From: Lysinibacillus telephonicus
Lineage (GTDB): Bacteria > Bacillota > Bacilli > Bacillales_A > Planococcaceae
Assembly (NCBI RefSeq): GCF_003966145.1
Contig: NZ_RXNR01000004.1
Coordinates: 1 to 64,000, forward strand
DNA: 64,000 bases
Direction of reading: 5' to 3'
Shown here: positions 15,470 through 25,437 of the stretch, one piece after another
Layout: the number at the start of each line of letters is the position of its first letter
How positions within the stretch are numbered: the first letter of the stretch is position 1
Notes under the pieces: generated by a model
Databases searched by the model: none
Seen by the model: only the letters and a program-made list of their open reading frames with translations
Told to the model about the DNA's origin: nothing
Translations under genes and position numbers: made by a program

Positions 15470-16215
15470 TGATGAAAATCATAAAAGTTACAGATTATGA
15501 AGAGATGAGTCAAACTGCATGTAATATTATTTTGGGTAAAGTAAAGGATAAGAAGCATCTCGTACTTGGATTAGCAACCGGTTCTACTCCTGAAGGGTTA
15601 TATCGTTGTATGATTCAAGCATATAAAGAAGGTAAAATATCCTTTCAGAATATAGTAACCTTTAATTTAGATGAGTATCTTAATTTACATCAAGATCATC
15701 CAAATAGCTATCACCATTATATGAAGAAAAAATTTTTTGACCATATTGATATTCCTAAGAAGAATATTCATTTACCAGATGGAATGGCAACGAGCTATAT
15801 TCAAGAGTGCCAACAATATGATGAAAAAATTCGACGTGCAGGGAATATTGATATCCAAGTCCTTGGTTTAGGCGTAAACGGACATATTGGATTTAATGAA
15901 CCAGGCACTTCTTTTAAAATTAGGACACATGTTGTTAATTTAGATCAAATTACACGAAAAACAAATTCAAAGTTCTTTCGAGATATTCAAGATGTCCCAA
16001 AAAAAGCAATCACAATGGGAATTGCAAACATAATGGAGAGTAAAGAAATACTATTGCTAGTTTCAGGGAAAAAGAAGGAGTTGGCATTAGCAAGGTTAAT
16101 AAACGAGGAAATTAGTGAACAATTTCCAGCGTCAATATTGAAAAGACATCAAAATGTGACAATAATCGCTGATCGTGCTGCACTACCCAATTTGTGCAAA
16201 GAAAATAGGCACTAG
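15466..16215 (+). CDS. nagB: Glucosamine-6-phosphate deaminase NagB
   Basis: 249 residues. Motifs LVLGLATGSTPEGLYRCMIQ (about 31-50), VTFNLDEYLNLHQDHPNSYH and QVLGLGVNGHIGFNEPGTSF (about 131-150) are those of NagB; the Asp and His of the ring-opening site are present. It converts glucosamine-6-P into fructose-6-P and ammonia, delivering the sugar to glycolysis. Three consecutive ATG codons (15466, 15469, 15472) overlap the nagA stop; by distance from AAGGG the second or third may be the true start. Confidence 0.96.
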   Translation: MMMKIIKVTDYEEMSQTACNIILGKVKDKKHLVLGLATGSTPEGLYRCMIQAYKEGKISFQNIVTFNLDEYLNLHQDHPNSYHHYMKKKFFDHIDIPKKNIHLPDGMATSYIQECQQYDEKIRRAGNIDIQVLGLGVNGHIGFNEPGTSFKIRTHVVNLDQITRKTNSKFFRDIQDVPKKAITMGIANIMESKEILLLVSGKKKELALARLINEEISEQFPASILKRHQNVTIIADRAALPNLCKENRH

Positions 16216-16257
16216 TTTTTATAGTGAGTTAAACACTAGTATGAGAGGAATGATAGA

Positions 16258-17352
16258 ATGGCAGAATTACGTCTTGAAAATATTCAAAAAAAGTATGGCA
16301 AAGATGTATTAGCGGTTGAAGATTTTAATCTGCATATACAGGATAAAGAATTTATAGTTTTTGTTGGTCCTTCTGGCTGCGGGAAATCTACTACTCTACG
16401 AATGATTGCAGGGTTAGAGGAAATTTCAAGTGGGGAGTTGTACATCGATGGAATGAAGGTGAACAATGTACCACCAAAGGATCGTGATATTGCAATGGTT
16501 TTTCAGAACTATGCCCTTTATCCGCATATGAATGTTTATGATAATATCGCATTTGGTTTGAGATTACGAAAGTTTAGTAAAAAAGAAATCGATCAACGGG
16601 TGAAAAAAACGGCAAAAATTCTTGGGTTAGAGGAATATTTGAAAAGAAAACCAAAAGCATTGTCAGGTGGACAACGTCAAAGGGTGGCATTAGGACGTGC
16701 GATTGTACGGGAAGCAAAAGTGTTTTTAATGGATGAACCGTTATCAAATTTGGATGCAAAATTACGTGTGCAAATGCGTACAGAAATTTTAAAATTGCAT
16801 CAACAATTACAAACAACAACGATTTATGTTACACACGACCAAACAGAAGCGATGACGATGGCCACACGAATTGTCGTAATGAAAGGAGGGAAAATACAGC
16901 AAATTGGAACGCCGAAAGAAGTTTATGACCATCCAAACAATGTATTTGTAGGCAGTTTTATTGGATCGCCTCCGATGAATTTCCTGCACGGTCGATTTGA
17001 GGATAACCATTTCTTTGTAGATGATATCCAAATAGAAGTGCCTGTAGAAAAAAGAAAATTGCTTCAAGACAAAGGCTATTCAAAGAAAGAAGTAATTTTG
17101 GGATTTCGTCCAGAAGATATACAAGAGGAAGCTGATAATGTTGTGAAGAATAGTTCTAAAATACAAGCAATCGTAGAAGTTGCTGAATTATTAGGAGCAG
17201 AAACATGCCTCTATTCCAAAATAAAAGAACAAGAATTTATAGCACGAGTAAAAGCAAATACAGAGATATCTAATGGGGCAACTGTTAGTTTTGTAATTAA
17301 TATGGAGAAAGCACACTTTTTTGATACTGAAACAGAAGAGGTTATAAAATAG
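16258..17352 (+). CDS. msmX: Sugar ABC transporter ATPase, MsmX/UgpC-like
   Basis: 364 residues. Walker A GPSGCGKST (about 38-46), Q-loop FQNYALYPHM, signature LSGGQRQRVALGRAIV (about 135-150), Walker B VFLMDEPLSNLDA and the switch His in YVTHDQTEAM are intact. The C-terminal third is the MalK-type OB/TOBE regulatory domain. In Bacillales one MsmX-type ATPase serves several sugar importers; here it is encoded within the cluster whose permeases (9389-11126) lack their own ATPase, so it is their likely partner. ATG 16258 follows GAGAGGAATGATAGA. Confidence 0.93.
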   Translation: MAELRLENIQKKYGKDVLAVEDFNLHIQDKEFIVFVGPSGCGKSTTLRMIAGLEEISSGELYIDGMKVNNVPPKDRDIAMVFQNYALYPHMNVYDNIAFGLRLRKFSKKEIDQRVKKTAKILGLEEYLKRKPKALSGGQRQRVALGRAIVREAKVFLMDEPLSNLDAKLRVQMRTEILKLHQQLQTTTIYVTHDQTEAMTMATRIVVMKGGKIQQIGTPKEVYDHPNNVFVGSFIGSPPMNFLHGRFEDNHFFVDDIQIEVPVEKRKLLQDKGYSKKEVILGFRPEDIQEEADNVVKNSSKIQAIVEVAELLGAETCLYSKIKEQEFIARVKANTEISNGATVSFVINMEKAHFFDTETEEVIK

Positions 17353-17419
17353 GCATTTAACTTAAGCCTCTTCAATATTACAAGCAGCCTTCATATAAAA
17401 GCAGAAAAGGAGCGAGTAG

Positions 17420-18469
17420 ATGGGGAAGAAAATACGACAATTAGGAGTGAAAATCGGCAAGATGCCTGTTGGAACTAACAATTGTATTACCGATATTGCT
17501 GGAGTGAAAGTAGGGCATGTCACCCTCGACTATCCATTAGATCAAAAAGGTGAATATGCCTGTACAGGTGTAACGGCGATTTTACCTCATGGTGGAAATT
17601 TATTTCAACAAAAGGTAACTGCAGCAAGCTATGTGTTAAACGGTTTTGGGAAGACAACCGGGCTATTGCAAGTAAATGAATTAGGTTTAATTGAATCGCC
17701 TATTATGCTTACTAACACTTTTGCGGTCCCTGCTGTTACACAAGGAACACTTCAATATATGCTGGATAGGAATGAAGATATCGGTATACATACAGGGACG
17801 ATTAATATTGTCGTAGGTGAGTGCAATGATAGTTATCTAAACTCAATTAGAGCTTGCCCAGTAACTCCATATCATGCAATAGAAGCAATTCAAAAAGCTT
17901 CTGAAACGATTGCTGAAGAAGGAGCTGTTGGTGCGGGTAAAGGGATGATTTGCTTTGGATATAAAGGAGGAATCGGATCCTCTTCGCGAATAGTTGACGT
18001 AGAGGGAGAGGATATGTCCTATACGGTAGGATGTATGGTTCTAAGCAATTTTGGAAGTAGCGGAGAGTTTTTGATTGATAACTATGTTTCTTCAAGTCGC
18101 CAAATTCTATCAACAATATCTCCAACAGACGGGTCAATTATCATTGTGCTTGCAACAGATGCCCCCCTTAGTAGTCGCCAGCTTTTACGTGTCATTAAGA
18201 GATGCGGCATTGGGTTAGGTAGAACAGGCAGTCATTTTTCACACGGCAGTGGGGATATTGTCATTGGCTTTTCTACTGAAAATAAAATTCAGCACTCAAC
18301 TAACGCGTTATTAGAAACTCGTACACAACTGCGTGAGGATCATCCAGTTATAAACGCACTATTTACAGCGGCGGCAGAGGCAACAGAGGAAGCAATCATT
18401 AATTCTCTTTCTCAGGCTGAAACTACTGTGGGTCGTAACGGAAATATTGTTCATGCTTATCAGTTTTAA
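17420..18469 (+). CDS. P1 family (DmpA-type, S58) peptidase
   Basis: 349 residues, beginning with the family hallmark TNNCITDIAGVKVGHVTL (about 19-36). The predicted self-cleavage site Gly238-Ser239 in SPTDGSIIIVLATDAPL would expose the nucleophilic serine, as in DmpA. GSGDIVIGFST (about 274-284) is also conserved. DmpA-type enzymes release N-terminal amino acids, including D-residues, from small peptides. ATG 17420 follows AAAAGGAGCGAG. It starts the peptide half of the cluster and lies before the DppA D-aminopeptidase, which fits a role in degrading D-Ala- or D-Glu-containing stem peptides. No signal peptide is seen. Confidence 0.88.
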   Translation: MGKKIRQLGVKIGKMPVGTNNCITDIAGVKVGHVTLDYPLDQKGEYACTGVTAILPHGGNLFQQKVTAASYVLNGFGKTTGLLQVNELGLIESPIMLTNTFAVPAVTQGTLQYMLDRNEDIGIHTGTINIVVGECNDSYLNSIRACPVTPYHAIEAIQKASETIAEEGAVGAGKGMICFGYKGGIGSSSRIVDVEGEDMSYTVGCMVLSNFGSSGEFLIDNYVSSSRQILSTISPTDGSIIIVLATDAPLSSRQLLRVIKRCGIGLGRTGSHFSHGSGDIVIGFSTENKIQHSTNALLETRTQLREDHPVINALFTAAAEATEEAIINSLSQAETTVGRNGNIVHAYQF

Positions 18470-18535
18470 GAAGGTATTAATGGTACTGCAATAAAGCATT
18501 AATGATAATCATCAAATAAAGGAGGAACGAGTATT

Positions 18536-19330
18536 ATGAAAGTATATATTAGTGCGGACCTAGAGGGGATTACAGGTACGACTGCATGGATTGAAACGGA
18601 ATTAAATACACAGGATATCCAACCATTTTTAAAACAAATGACGAAGGAAGTGGAGGCTGCCATCGAAGGAGCAATCGCCGGTGGGGCAACAGAAATAGTA
18701 TTAAAGGATGCGCATGATTCTGCACGAAATCTTGATATTTCAAATTTACCTCTAAATTGTAAGGTGATTCGCGGGTGGACAGGTGAACCAATGTGTATGG
18801 TAGCAGGTCTTGATGCTAGTTTTGATCGAGCGATATTTATTGGCTATCACAGTAAAGGTGGAAGTCATCGAAATCCATTAGCACACACACTCGTTGTAAA
18901 TGCTGATGTGAAAATTAACGGTGAATATGTTAGTGAATTTTTAATCAATACGTATGCAGCTGCATTGCATGGTGTACCAGTTGCATTTGTAAGTGGTGAT
19001 GTGGGTTTAACAGAGGAAATAAAAAGTGTAAATGAAAACATCATCACCTTTGCAACAAAAGAAGGAATTGGAAGCGCAACAATAAACGTCAGTCCGAGGC
19101 TGACAATTGAAGAAACGAGAAACCTTGTAGAAAAAGCGATGAAAGTAGATAGAGATTTACTCCATGTTAATTTGCCAGAAAAATTTATCGTGGAAATTAT
19201 TTACCGAGATCATACACGGGCTTACAGAAACTCATTTTACCCAGGTGCAACTTTTAAGCCACACAATACAGTAGAGTTTATAACAGATGATTTTTACGAA
19301 GTATTACGTGTTTTACAGTTTTTAACGTAG
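18536..19330 (+). CDS. dppA: D-aminopeptidase DppA (M55)
   Basis: 264 residues. The zinc-binding N-terminus KVYISADLEGITGTTAW contains Asp8 and Glu10; VLKDAHDSARN has His60, and FIGYHSKGGS a further His near 105, followed by RNPLAHT. These match the DppA family, which forms a decameric cytoplasmic D-aminopeptidase cutting D-Ala-D-Ala and D-Ala-Gly peptides. ATG 18536 follows AAAGGAGGAACGAG. In B. subtilis dppA is the first gene of the dppABCDE operon; here a 245-bp gap follows, then the peptide-binding protein. Confidence 0.95.
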   Translation: MKVYISADLEGITGTTAWIETELNTQDIQPFLKQMTKEVEAAIEGAIAGGATEIVLKDAHDSARNLDISNLPLNCKVIRGWTGEPMCMVAGLDASFDRAIFIGYHSKGGSHRNPLAHTLVVNADVKINGEYVSEFLINTYAAALHGVPVAFVSGDVGLTEEIKSVNENIITFATKEGIGSATINVSPRLTIEETRNLVEKAMKVDRDLLHVNLPEKFIVEIIYRDHTRAYRNSFYPGATFKPHNTVEFITDDFYEVLRVLQFLT

Positions 19331-19575
19331 GACAATATTTTATTATTCATTTAATAAAAATAGCTGAACAAGAAGAAATATCACTACAGCTTTTTAAACG
19401 CCGCTAAAATCTCTGTAATGAATTCTGAATATTAAGATAAATGAATATCTAGATATTCTTATGCTTGTATGAAAAATCTAATTGCTGGTCGTCTACTTCA
19501 TGGAATATCGAATATCAGATGGGGCTAGAATTGGATTTTCATTATAAAAAGACAATAAAAGTGAGGAGGGGTTAA

Positions 19576-21408
19576 ATGAAAAGGATTTGCTTATTGTTAC
19601 TAGCTGTTATCTTTGCATCATTTTTAGCAGCATGTAGCAACAAAGATGATGAGTCTTCAGGTGAAATCTCAGAATTCCGCAAAGTTTATGCTGGCGAGAT
19701 AAAAACATTAAATTACTTAAAAACTGCTGAAGCGAATGAGTTTGCGATGTCTGCGAACCTAATTGATGGGTTAATTGAATACGATAAGTACGGAATTGTG
19801 CAGCCAAGCTTAGCAGTAGAATGGTCAGCAAATGAAGATAGCACAGTTTGGACTTTCAAAATTCGTGAGGGAGTTAAATGGGTGAATCATGAAGGGGAAG
19901 AGTATGCAGAGGTTGTCGCTCAAGATTTTGTAGATGGACTAAATTATGTGTTAGATGCAAAAAATGAGTCATCTACCGCGTGGATTGCAACAGTTGTGAA
20001 AAACGGTAATGCTTTCTACAATGGTGAAATTACAGATTTCTCTCAAGTAGGCGTCAAGGCACTCGATAAATATACATTAGAATACACATTAGAAAATCCG
20101 ACACCTTATTTCCTTTCGATGTTGAATTATGTCTGTTTCTTCCCGGTAAACGGAGACTTTTTAGCTGACAAAGGTGAAACGTTTGGTACAACTAGGGAAA
20201 CAACTCTCTATAACGGAGCTTACATTTTAGAAAAATTTGAACCTCAAAATGAACGTGTACTTGTAAAAAATGAATCATATTGGGATAAAGACAATGTGTT
20301 CATTGATCGACTCCGCTTTAAATACAACAAAGAGGCTTTAACTGTAGCACCAGAATTGTTTTTACGGGGAGAAATCGATTCAGCAGACATTCCAACATCG
20401 GTAGTTGAGGAATGGTTTAATGATGAAGAGAAAAAAACAAAGCTTCGTCAAATTCAAAATAACTTCTACACGTATTTTTATGCATTAAACTTTAACCCAC
20501 AATACGATGCAGAATATGAACCGGAAAATTGGAAAATCGCTGTCAACAACAAGAACTTCCGCAAATCATTGTTCCATGCACTTGATCGTAAATCCGCAAT
20601 GTTAACAACTGAACCATTCAATCCAGAAAGTTTGTTGAATAACACAATCACACCGAAAAACTTTGTCGATGTAGAAGGTGTGGATTATACACAACTTGCT
20701 CCATTGGCGGATATCTCGAATACAGATTCATTTAATGCAGATTTAGCATTAGAGTACAAAGAGAAAGCATTAACAGAACTTGAAGGGAAAGCTACTTTCC
20801 CGGTTAAGGTGGTAATGCCATACAACTCTAGTATGCCAGACTGGGCAAACCGTACACAAGTTGTGGAACAGCAACTTGAGAATCTCTTAGGGGCAGATTA
20901 TATTGACGTTATTGTAGAACCAGGCCCATCTACTGGTTTTTTATCTGAAGTGCGTCATCCAGGAAAGTATTCATTAATGGAAGTTAACTGGGGACCAGAC
21001 TATGCTGACCCATCATCCTATACAGATCCATTTACTGAAGGGGGAACATACAACAAGCCAGAACTTGCTGAAGGGTACACAGAAGCAAATGGAAAATCTA
21101 AATACCAAAACATGGTAGATGCAGCGAAAGCGGAAATGGATATAGCAAAACGCTATGAACTGTTTGCAGAAGCAGAAAGTTTCTTAATTGAGGAGGCATT
21201 TGTCATTCCGTATGCGGTAGGTGGCACTGGCTATATTGCATCCAAATTAAATCCATTTGAGGCACAATATTCACCATTTGGCGTAACTTTAGAGAAATTT
21301 AAAGGTCAAAAAGTATTAGCAGAACCAATGAGCAATGAAGAGTTTAAAGAAGCGTTAGCTCAATGGGAAAAAGAGCGTGCCGAAGCATTAGCAAAAGCAG
21401 GTAAATAA
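19576..21408 (+). CDS. dppE: Peptide ABC transporter substrate-binding lipoprotein
   Basis: A 610-residue family-5 (OppA/DppE) binding protein. The lipoprotein signal LLLLAVIFASFLAAC puts the acylated Cys at residue 20. FKIREGVKWVNHEGEEYAEV and YDFVDGLNYVLD-type segments belong to the peptide-binding fold. It is somewhat longer than average because of a charged C-terminal tail. ATG 19576 follows GAGGAGGGG. It captures oligopeptides outside the membrane for the permeases and ATPases that follow. Its place after DppA suggests cell-wall peptides as cargo, but general peptides are possible. Confidence 0.92.
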   Translation: MKRICLLLLAVIFASFLAACSNKDDESSGEISEFRKVYAGEIKTLNYLKTAEANEFAMSANLIDGLIEYDKYGIVQPSLAVEWSANEDSTVWTFKIREGVKWVNHEGEEYAEVVAQDFVDGLNYVLDAKNESSTAWIATVVKNGNAFYNGEITDFSQVGVKALDKYTLEYTLENPTPYFLSMLNYVCFFPVNGDFLADKGETFGTTRETTLYNGAYILEKFEPQNERVLVKNESYWDKDNVFIDRLRFKYNKEALTVAPELFLRGEIDSADIPTSVVEEWFNDEEKKTKLRQIQNNFYTYFYALNFNPQYDAEYEPENWKIAVNNKNFRKSLFHALDRKSAMLTTEPFNPESLLNNTITPKNFVDVEGVDYTQLAPLADISNTDSFNADLALEYKEKALTELEGKATFPVKVVMPYNSSMPDWANRTQVVEQQLENLLGADYIDVIVEPGPSTGFLSEVRHPGKYSLMEVNWGPDYADPSSYTDPFTEGGTYNKPELAEGYTEANGKSKYQNMVDAAKAEMDIAKRYELFAEAESFLIEEAFVIPYAVGGTGYIASKLNPFEAQYSPFGVTLEKFKGQKVLAEPMSNEEFKEALAQWEKERAEALAKAGK

Positions 21409-21508
21409 GAGGAAGGAAAAATAAATTAATTAGAAGGGGATGGCCGAGACCAGCTTTCGCATCTCCTTCATTCTGTTTATCTTAATTGATAGTAGGGAGG
21501 GTAAATGG

Positions 21509-22453
21509 ATGTTGTGGTATATAGGAAAACGATTGTTACAGTCAATCGTAACACTATTTATTATCGTTACGATTGTTTTCGCATTATTACGCTTAATGCC
21601 TGAAGAAGGGTATTTAGGAGCTGCTGCTGAAAAAATGTCACCGGAACAACAAGAAATTTACTTAACGAACTTAGGACTTCGTGATCCGCTAATCGTTCAG
21701 CTTGGAAATTTTTATGCGAGTTTGTTGCAAGGGGATTTAGGAACTTCTGTAACATATCGGACGGATGTACCTGTTACAACAATTATATCTGAAAAAATAA
21801 TGTACTCATTGTTTTTTGGGTTAGGTGCAGTTGCCCTGTCACTAATTGTAGGAGTGCCACTTGGTATTTTAATGGCTCAAATGAAAGGGCGTTGGCTAGA
21901 TCGATTGGGAACTGGCTACATCGTATTTGTTGTTGCTGTCCCTGCGGCCGTTTACTATATTTTTATTCAAATGTATATAACAGAAATTTTCAATTTACCG
22001 ATGCTCTTTGACGAATATAATCCTATCAGTTGGTTATTACCGTTAACTTCAATGGCATTGGCTCCAACCGCTTCCTATGCTATGTGGATGCGCCGCTATA
22101 TGGTGGATGAGTTAAACAAAGACTACATTAAACTAGCACGTGCAAAAGGTGTGAAAGAACGAACATTGATGTTCAAACATGTTATGCGCAATGCTTTTAT
22201 TCCTTTGGCGCAGTACTTACCTGCAACCATTTTATTTACAATTATGGGTTCAATATATATCGAATCTTTATATTCAATCCCAGGTATGGGTGGGTTGCTT
22301 GTTGATGCTATTCAGCGTCAAGATAATGCCGTCGTACAAGGGCTAGTTTTGATTTTCTCCTCTTTGGGAATCATCGGATTGTTTTTAGGAGATTTAGCGA
22401 TGGCACTTGTAGATCCTCGAATTAAATTAGGAAAAGGGGAGAGTGTGCGTTAA
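21509..22453 (+). CDS. dppB: Peptide ABC transporter permease, DppB/OppB-like
   Basis: About 314 residues. ATG 21509 is used because GTAGGGAGGG (21492-21501) precedes it; the longer frame from 21440 has no ribosome site. LWYIGKRLLQSIVTLFIIVT is the typical N-terminal membrane segment. The binding-protein-dependent motif is DYIKLARAKGVKERTLMFKH (about 208-227). Its last base pair is shared with the next start (TAATG), so the two permeases are coupled. Confidence 0.93.
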   Translation: MLWYIGKRLLQSIVTLFIIVTIVFALLRLMPEEGYLGAAAEKMSPEQQEIYLTNLGLRDPLIVQLGNFYASLLQGDLGTSVTYRTDVPVTTIISEKIMYSLFFGLGAVALSLIVGVPLGILMAQMKGRWLDRLGTGYIVFVVAVPAAVYYIFIQMYITEIFNLPMLFDEYNPISWLLPLTSMALAPTASYAMWMRRYMVDELNKDYIKLARAKGVKERTLMFKHVMRNAFIPLAQYLPATILFTIMGSIYIESLYSIPGMGGLLVDAIQRQDNAVVQGLVLIFSSLGIIGLFLGDLAMALVDPRIKLGKGESVR

Positions 22454-23427
22454 TGGGATTGTACTCAGAGGAAATTTCAAATATTTCAAATAGGGCTAGT
22501 GAAAATCTATTTGATTTTGCAATTGTAGATGAAAAGAAAGCAGAACAAACTGGCTACTCTAATTATTCTTATTGGCGTTCAACCTGGAAGTCATTTTTGG
22601 AAAATCGTTTTGCTGTTTTTTTATTAATAGTCGTTCTTAGTATCATCACCTTTGTGATTATCCAACCATACTTACCCTATCAAAAATCGCCAACCGAGAT
22701 TTATATTGATGAACAAACTGGTTCGCAGGCGCGAAACATTGCACCAAATGCTGAGTTCTGGTTTGGCACAAATTCAATTGGACAAGATTTGTGGTCCCGT
22801 ATATGGGCGGGAACAAGAACCTCCCTTCTGATTGGCTTTATCGTGGCATTAGTGGAAGTAATTGTAGGAATTACAATTGGTGCAATATGGGGATTCTCCC
22901 GTAAGCTTGAAGCACCGATTACACAAGTTTATAACATCGTCGAAAATATCCCAACGACAATTGTCTTAATTTTGATGTCCTATATTTTACGACCAAGTAT
23001 ATCGACTATCATCATTGCAATGTGTATTACTGGTTGGGTGGAAATGGCAAGGTTTATTCGAAATCAAGTTGTCATTTTACGGGATCGTGAATACAATTTA
23101 GCATCCAAATGCTTAGGTACACCAAGCAGCAGAATTATCTTAAAAAATCTATTACCATATTTAATTTCCATCATTATGCTGCGTATGAGTTTAGCAATTC
23201 CATTTGCGATTGGCTCAGAAGTTTTTTTAACATATATCGGTTTAGGGTTGCCTATTAGTGAACCATCTTTAGGTAACCTAGTAAATGAAGGCCGTGTATT
23301 AATGATGTCCCCGGATTTACGTTATCAATTAATTTTTCCAAGTGTTGTATTAAGTGTTATTACCATTGCATTCTATATTATTGGGAACGCATTTGCAGAC
23401 GCTGCAGATCCGAAAAATCATGTGTAA
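22453..23427 (+). CDS. dppC: Peptide ABC transporter permease, DppC/OppC-like
   Basis: 324 residues with a cytoplasmic N-terminus (about 1-50), one membrane segment at about 53-71, an extracellular part with FWFGTNSIGQDLWSRIWAG (the conserved OppC signature), and five more membrane segments. The ATPase-contact loop reads NLASKCLGTPSSRIILKNLL (about 216-235). It forms the channel with the preceding permease. The gene overlaps the previous stop codon by one base. Confidence 0.93.
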   Translation: MGLYSEEISNISNRASENLFDFAIVDEKKAEQTGYSNYSYWRSTWKSFLENRFAVFLLIVVLSIITFVIIQPYLPYQKSPTEIYIDEQTGSQARNIAPNAEFWFGTNSIGQDLWSRIWAGTRTSLLIGFIVALVEVIVGITIGAIWGFSRKLEAPITQVYNIVENIPTTIVLILMSYILRPSISTIIIAMCITGWVEMARFIRNQVVILRDREYNLASKCLGTPSSRIILKNLLPYLISIIMLRMSLAIPFAIGSEVFLTYIGLGLPISEPSLGNLVNEGRVLMMSPDLRYQLIFPSVVLSVITIAFYIIGNAFADAADPKNHV

Positions 23428-23439
23428 GGGGAGATAACG

Positions 23440-24498
23440 ATGGAAGCCACTCAAACAAAATCTACCATTCTATCAATTCACAATTTAGTAATCAAATTTA
23501 AACTACGTGGTAAAGTGTTAACGGCGATTCGTGATATTTCTCTTAATCTTTATAAAGGTGAGAGTCTTGCAATTGTAGGAGAGTCCGGTTCGGGTAAATC
23601 AGTTCTCGTAAAATCCATTATGGGCCTGCTGGATAAAAACGGTTTTATCGATCATGGGGCGATTATATACAACGATGAAGATTTAGCACACTTTCAAACA
23701 GAAAAGGATTGGCTGAAAATTCGAGGTAAAGAAGTCGCGATGGTAACACAAGACCCAATGACCTCATTAAACCCTTTAAAAACAGTTGGAAAGCAAATTG
23801 AGGAATGTGTCATTTTACATCAAGGATTAAGGGGCAAAGCAGCCTACGAAAAAACATTACAATACTTAAAAGATGTTGGGATTTATGATGTAGAAAAACG
23901 CTATAAGCAATATCCACATGAATTTTCAGGTGGGATGCGCCAGCGAATTGTAATTGCTATTGCCATTGCATGCAAGCCGAAAATTTTAATTTGCGATGAG
24001 CCAACAACTGCACTTGATGTAACAATTCAGGCACAGATTCTTCAGCTATTAAAAAATTTGCAACAACAATATGGACTAACAACAATTTATATTACCCATG
24101 ACTTAGGTGTCGTTGCAAAAGTAGCGGATCGCATTGCTGTTATGTATGCAGGGGAGATTATCGAGGTTGGCCAAAGCCATGAAGTATTTTTCAATGGAAA
24201 GCACCCTTATACATGGGCACTTCTGTCATCGCTGCCCCAATTAGGGACAAAAGGGGAAGAACTTTATTCCATTAAAGGGACACCACCAAATCTGTTTAAA
24301 GACATTAAAGGGGATGCCTTTGCACCGCGTAATCCATATGCATTAAACATTGATTACGAGGAACGACCACCGTTTTTTAAAGTAAGCGAAACCCATTATG
24401 CAAAAACTTGGTTATTGCATCCAAAGGCACCTAAGGTAGAGCCTCCTCATAACTTGCAGGCATTCTTTGAAGAAGGGAGACACTATACCTATGAGTAA
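23440..24498 (+). CDS. dppD: Peptide ABC transporter ATPase, DppD/OppD-like
   Basis: 352 residues. Walker [10 protein letters not shown] (about 48-56), Q-loop [18 protein letters not shown], signature [15 protein letters not shown] (about 164-178), Walker [21 protein letters not shown] and the switch His in [16 protein letters not shown] are all intact. The C-terminal oligopeptide extension ([20 protein letters not shown]) is typical of the family, although the Fe-S cysteines seen in some OppD proteins are not apparent. Its 3' end overlaps the start of the next ATPase. Confidence 0.93.
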   Translation: MEATQTKSTILSIHNLVIKFKLRGKVLTAIRDISLNLYKGESLAIVGESGSGKSVLVKSIMGLLDKNGFIDHGAIIYNDEDLAHFQTEKDWLKIRGKEVAMVTQDPMTSLNPLKTVGKQIEECVILHQGLRGKAAYEKTLQYLKDVGIYDVEKRYKQYPHEFSGGMRQRIVIAIAIACKPKILICDEPTTALDVTIQAQILQLLKNLQQQYGLTTIYITHDLGVVAKVADRIAVMYAGEIIEVGQSHEVFFNGKHPYTWALLSSLPQLGTKGEELYSIKGTPPNLFKDIKGDAFAPRNPYALNIDYEERPPFFKVSETHYAKTWLLHPKAPKVEPPHNLQAFFEEGRHYTYE

Positions 24499-25432
24499 CA
24501 AGGAAGTATTACTTGAAGTGAAAAATCTAAATGTAGTCTTTGGTAAGGGGAAAAGTAAGTTTCAAGCAATTGATAATGTCAGTTTTCAAATTTATAAAGG
24601 TGAAACATTTGGGCTTGTTGGAGAATCGGGCTCTGGTAAGACGACAATAGGCAGGTCCATTATGCGTATTAATGAGATTACAGATGGCGAGATTTTGTTT
24701 CATGGAAAGCCTATCAACGGCAAAATCGCAAAAGATTGGGACCGCGAAATCACTCAAAAAATACAAATGATTTTTCAAGACCCAATGGCATCATTGAATG
24801 AACGTGCAAAAGTAGACTATATCATTTCAGAAGGGTTAATAAATATAAAGAAATATAAAGATAAAAACAGTCGTAGTCAGAAGGTGCGTAATACGCTGTT
24901 GGAGGTAGGATTACTCCCTGAGTTTGCAAGCCGCTTTCCTCATGAGTTCTCAGGAGGGCAGCGTCAACGAATCGGAATTGCTCGTGCACTCGTGATGGAG
25001 CCAGAGTTTATTATAGCAGATGAGCCGATTTCAGCTTTAGACGTATCCATTCGTGCACAAGTATTAAACTTATTGTCCAATTTACAAAAACAAAATGATT
25101 TAACCTATTTATTTATTGCCCATGATTTATCGATAGTTCGCTTTATTACTGATCGAACAGCGGTTATTTATAAAGGGAAAATTGTTGAGCTGGCTGAAAC
25201 TGATAAATTATTTTCTAAGCCCATTCACCCTTATACGCGTGCCTTGTTATCAGCAGTTCCTGAACCGAATCCGGTGAAAGAGCAGGAAAAAGTTATTGAG
25301 ATTTATGATCCAACTCAGCACAACTATGAGGCGGATCCACCTTCCTTCATAGAAATCGAAGAAGGTCACTTTGTGCTCGCAAACGAAGAGGAAATGATAC
25401 GTTACCGTATTATGTTGAAGATAGGGGTGTAA
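24491..25432 (+). CDS. dppF: Peptide ABC transporter ATPase, DppF/OppF-like
   Basis: About 313 residues from ATG 24491 ([20 protein letters not shown]), which overlaps the end of the previous gene by eight bases; AAGGGAG at 24474-24480 is the ribosome site. Walker [25 protein letters not shown], signature [16 protein letters not shown], Walker [21 protein letters not shown] and [15 protein letters not shown] are intact. It completes a five-gene peptide importer. The last part, with [19 protein letters not shown], is the usual C-terminal extension. Confidence 0.92.
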   Translation: MSNKEVLLEVKNLNVVFGKGKSKFQAIDNVSFQIYKGETFGLVGESGSGKTTIGRSIMRINEITDGEILFHGKPINGKIAKDWDREITQKIQMIFQDPMASLNERAKVDYIISEGLINIKKYKDKNSRSQKVRNTLLEVGLLPEFASRFPHEFSGGQRQRIGIARALVMEPEFIIADEPISALDVSIRAQVLNLLSNLQKQNDLTYLFIAHDLSIVRFITDRTAVIYKGKIVELAETDKLFSKPIHPYTRALLSAVPEPNPVKEQEKVIEIYDPTQHNYEADPPSFIEIEEGHFVLANEEEMIRYRIMLKIGV

Positions 25433-25437
25433 CTTAA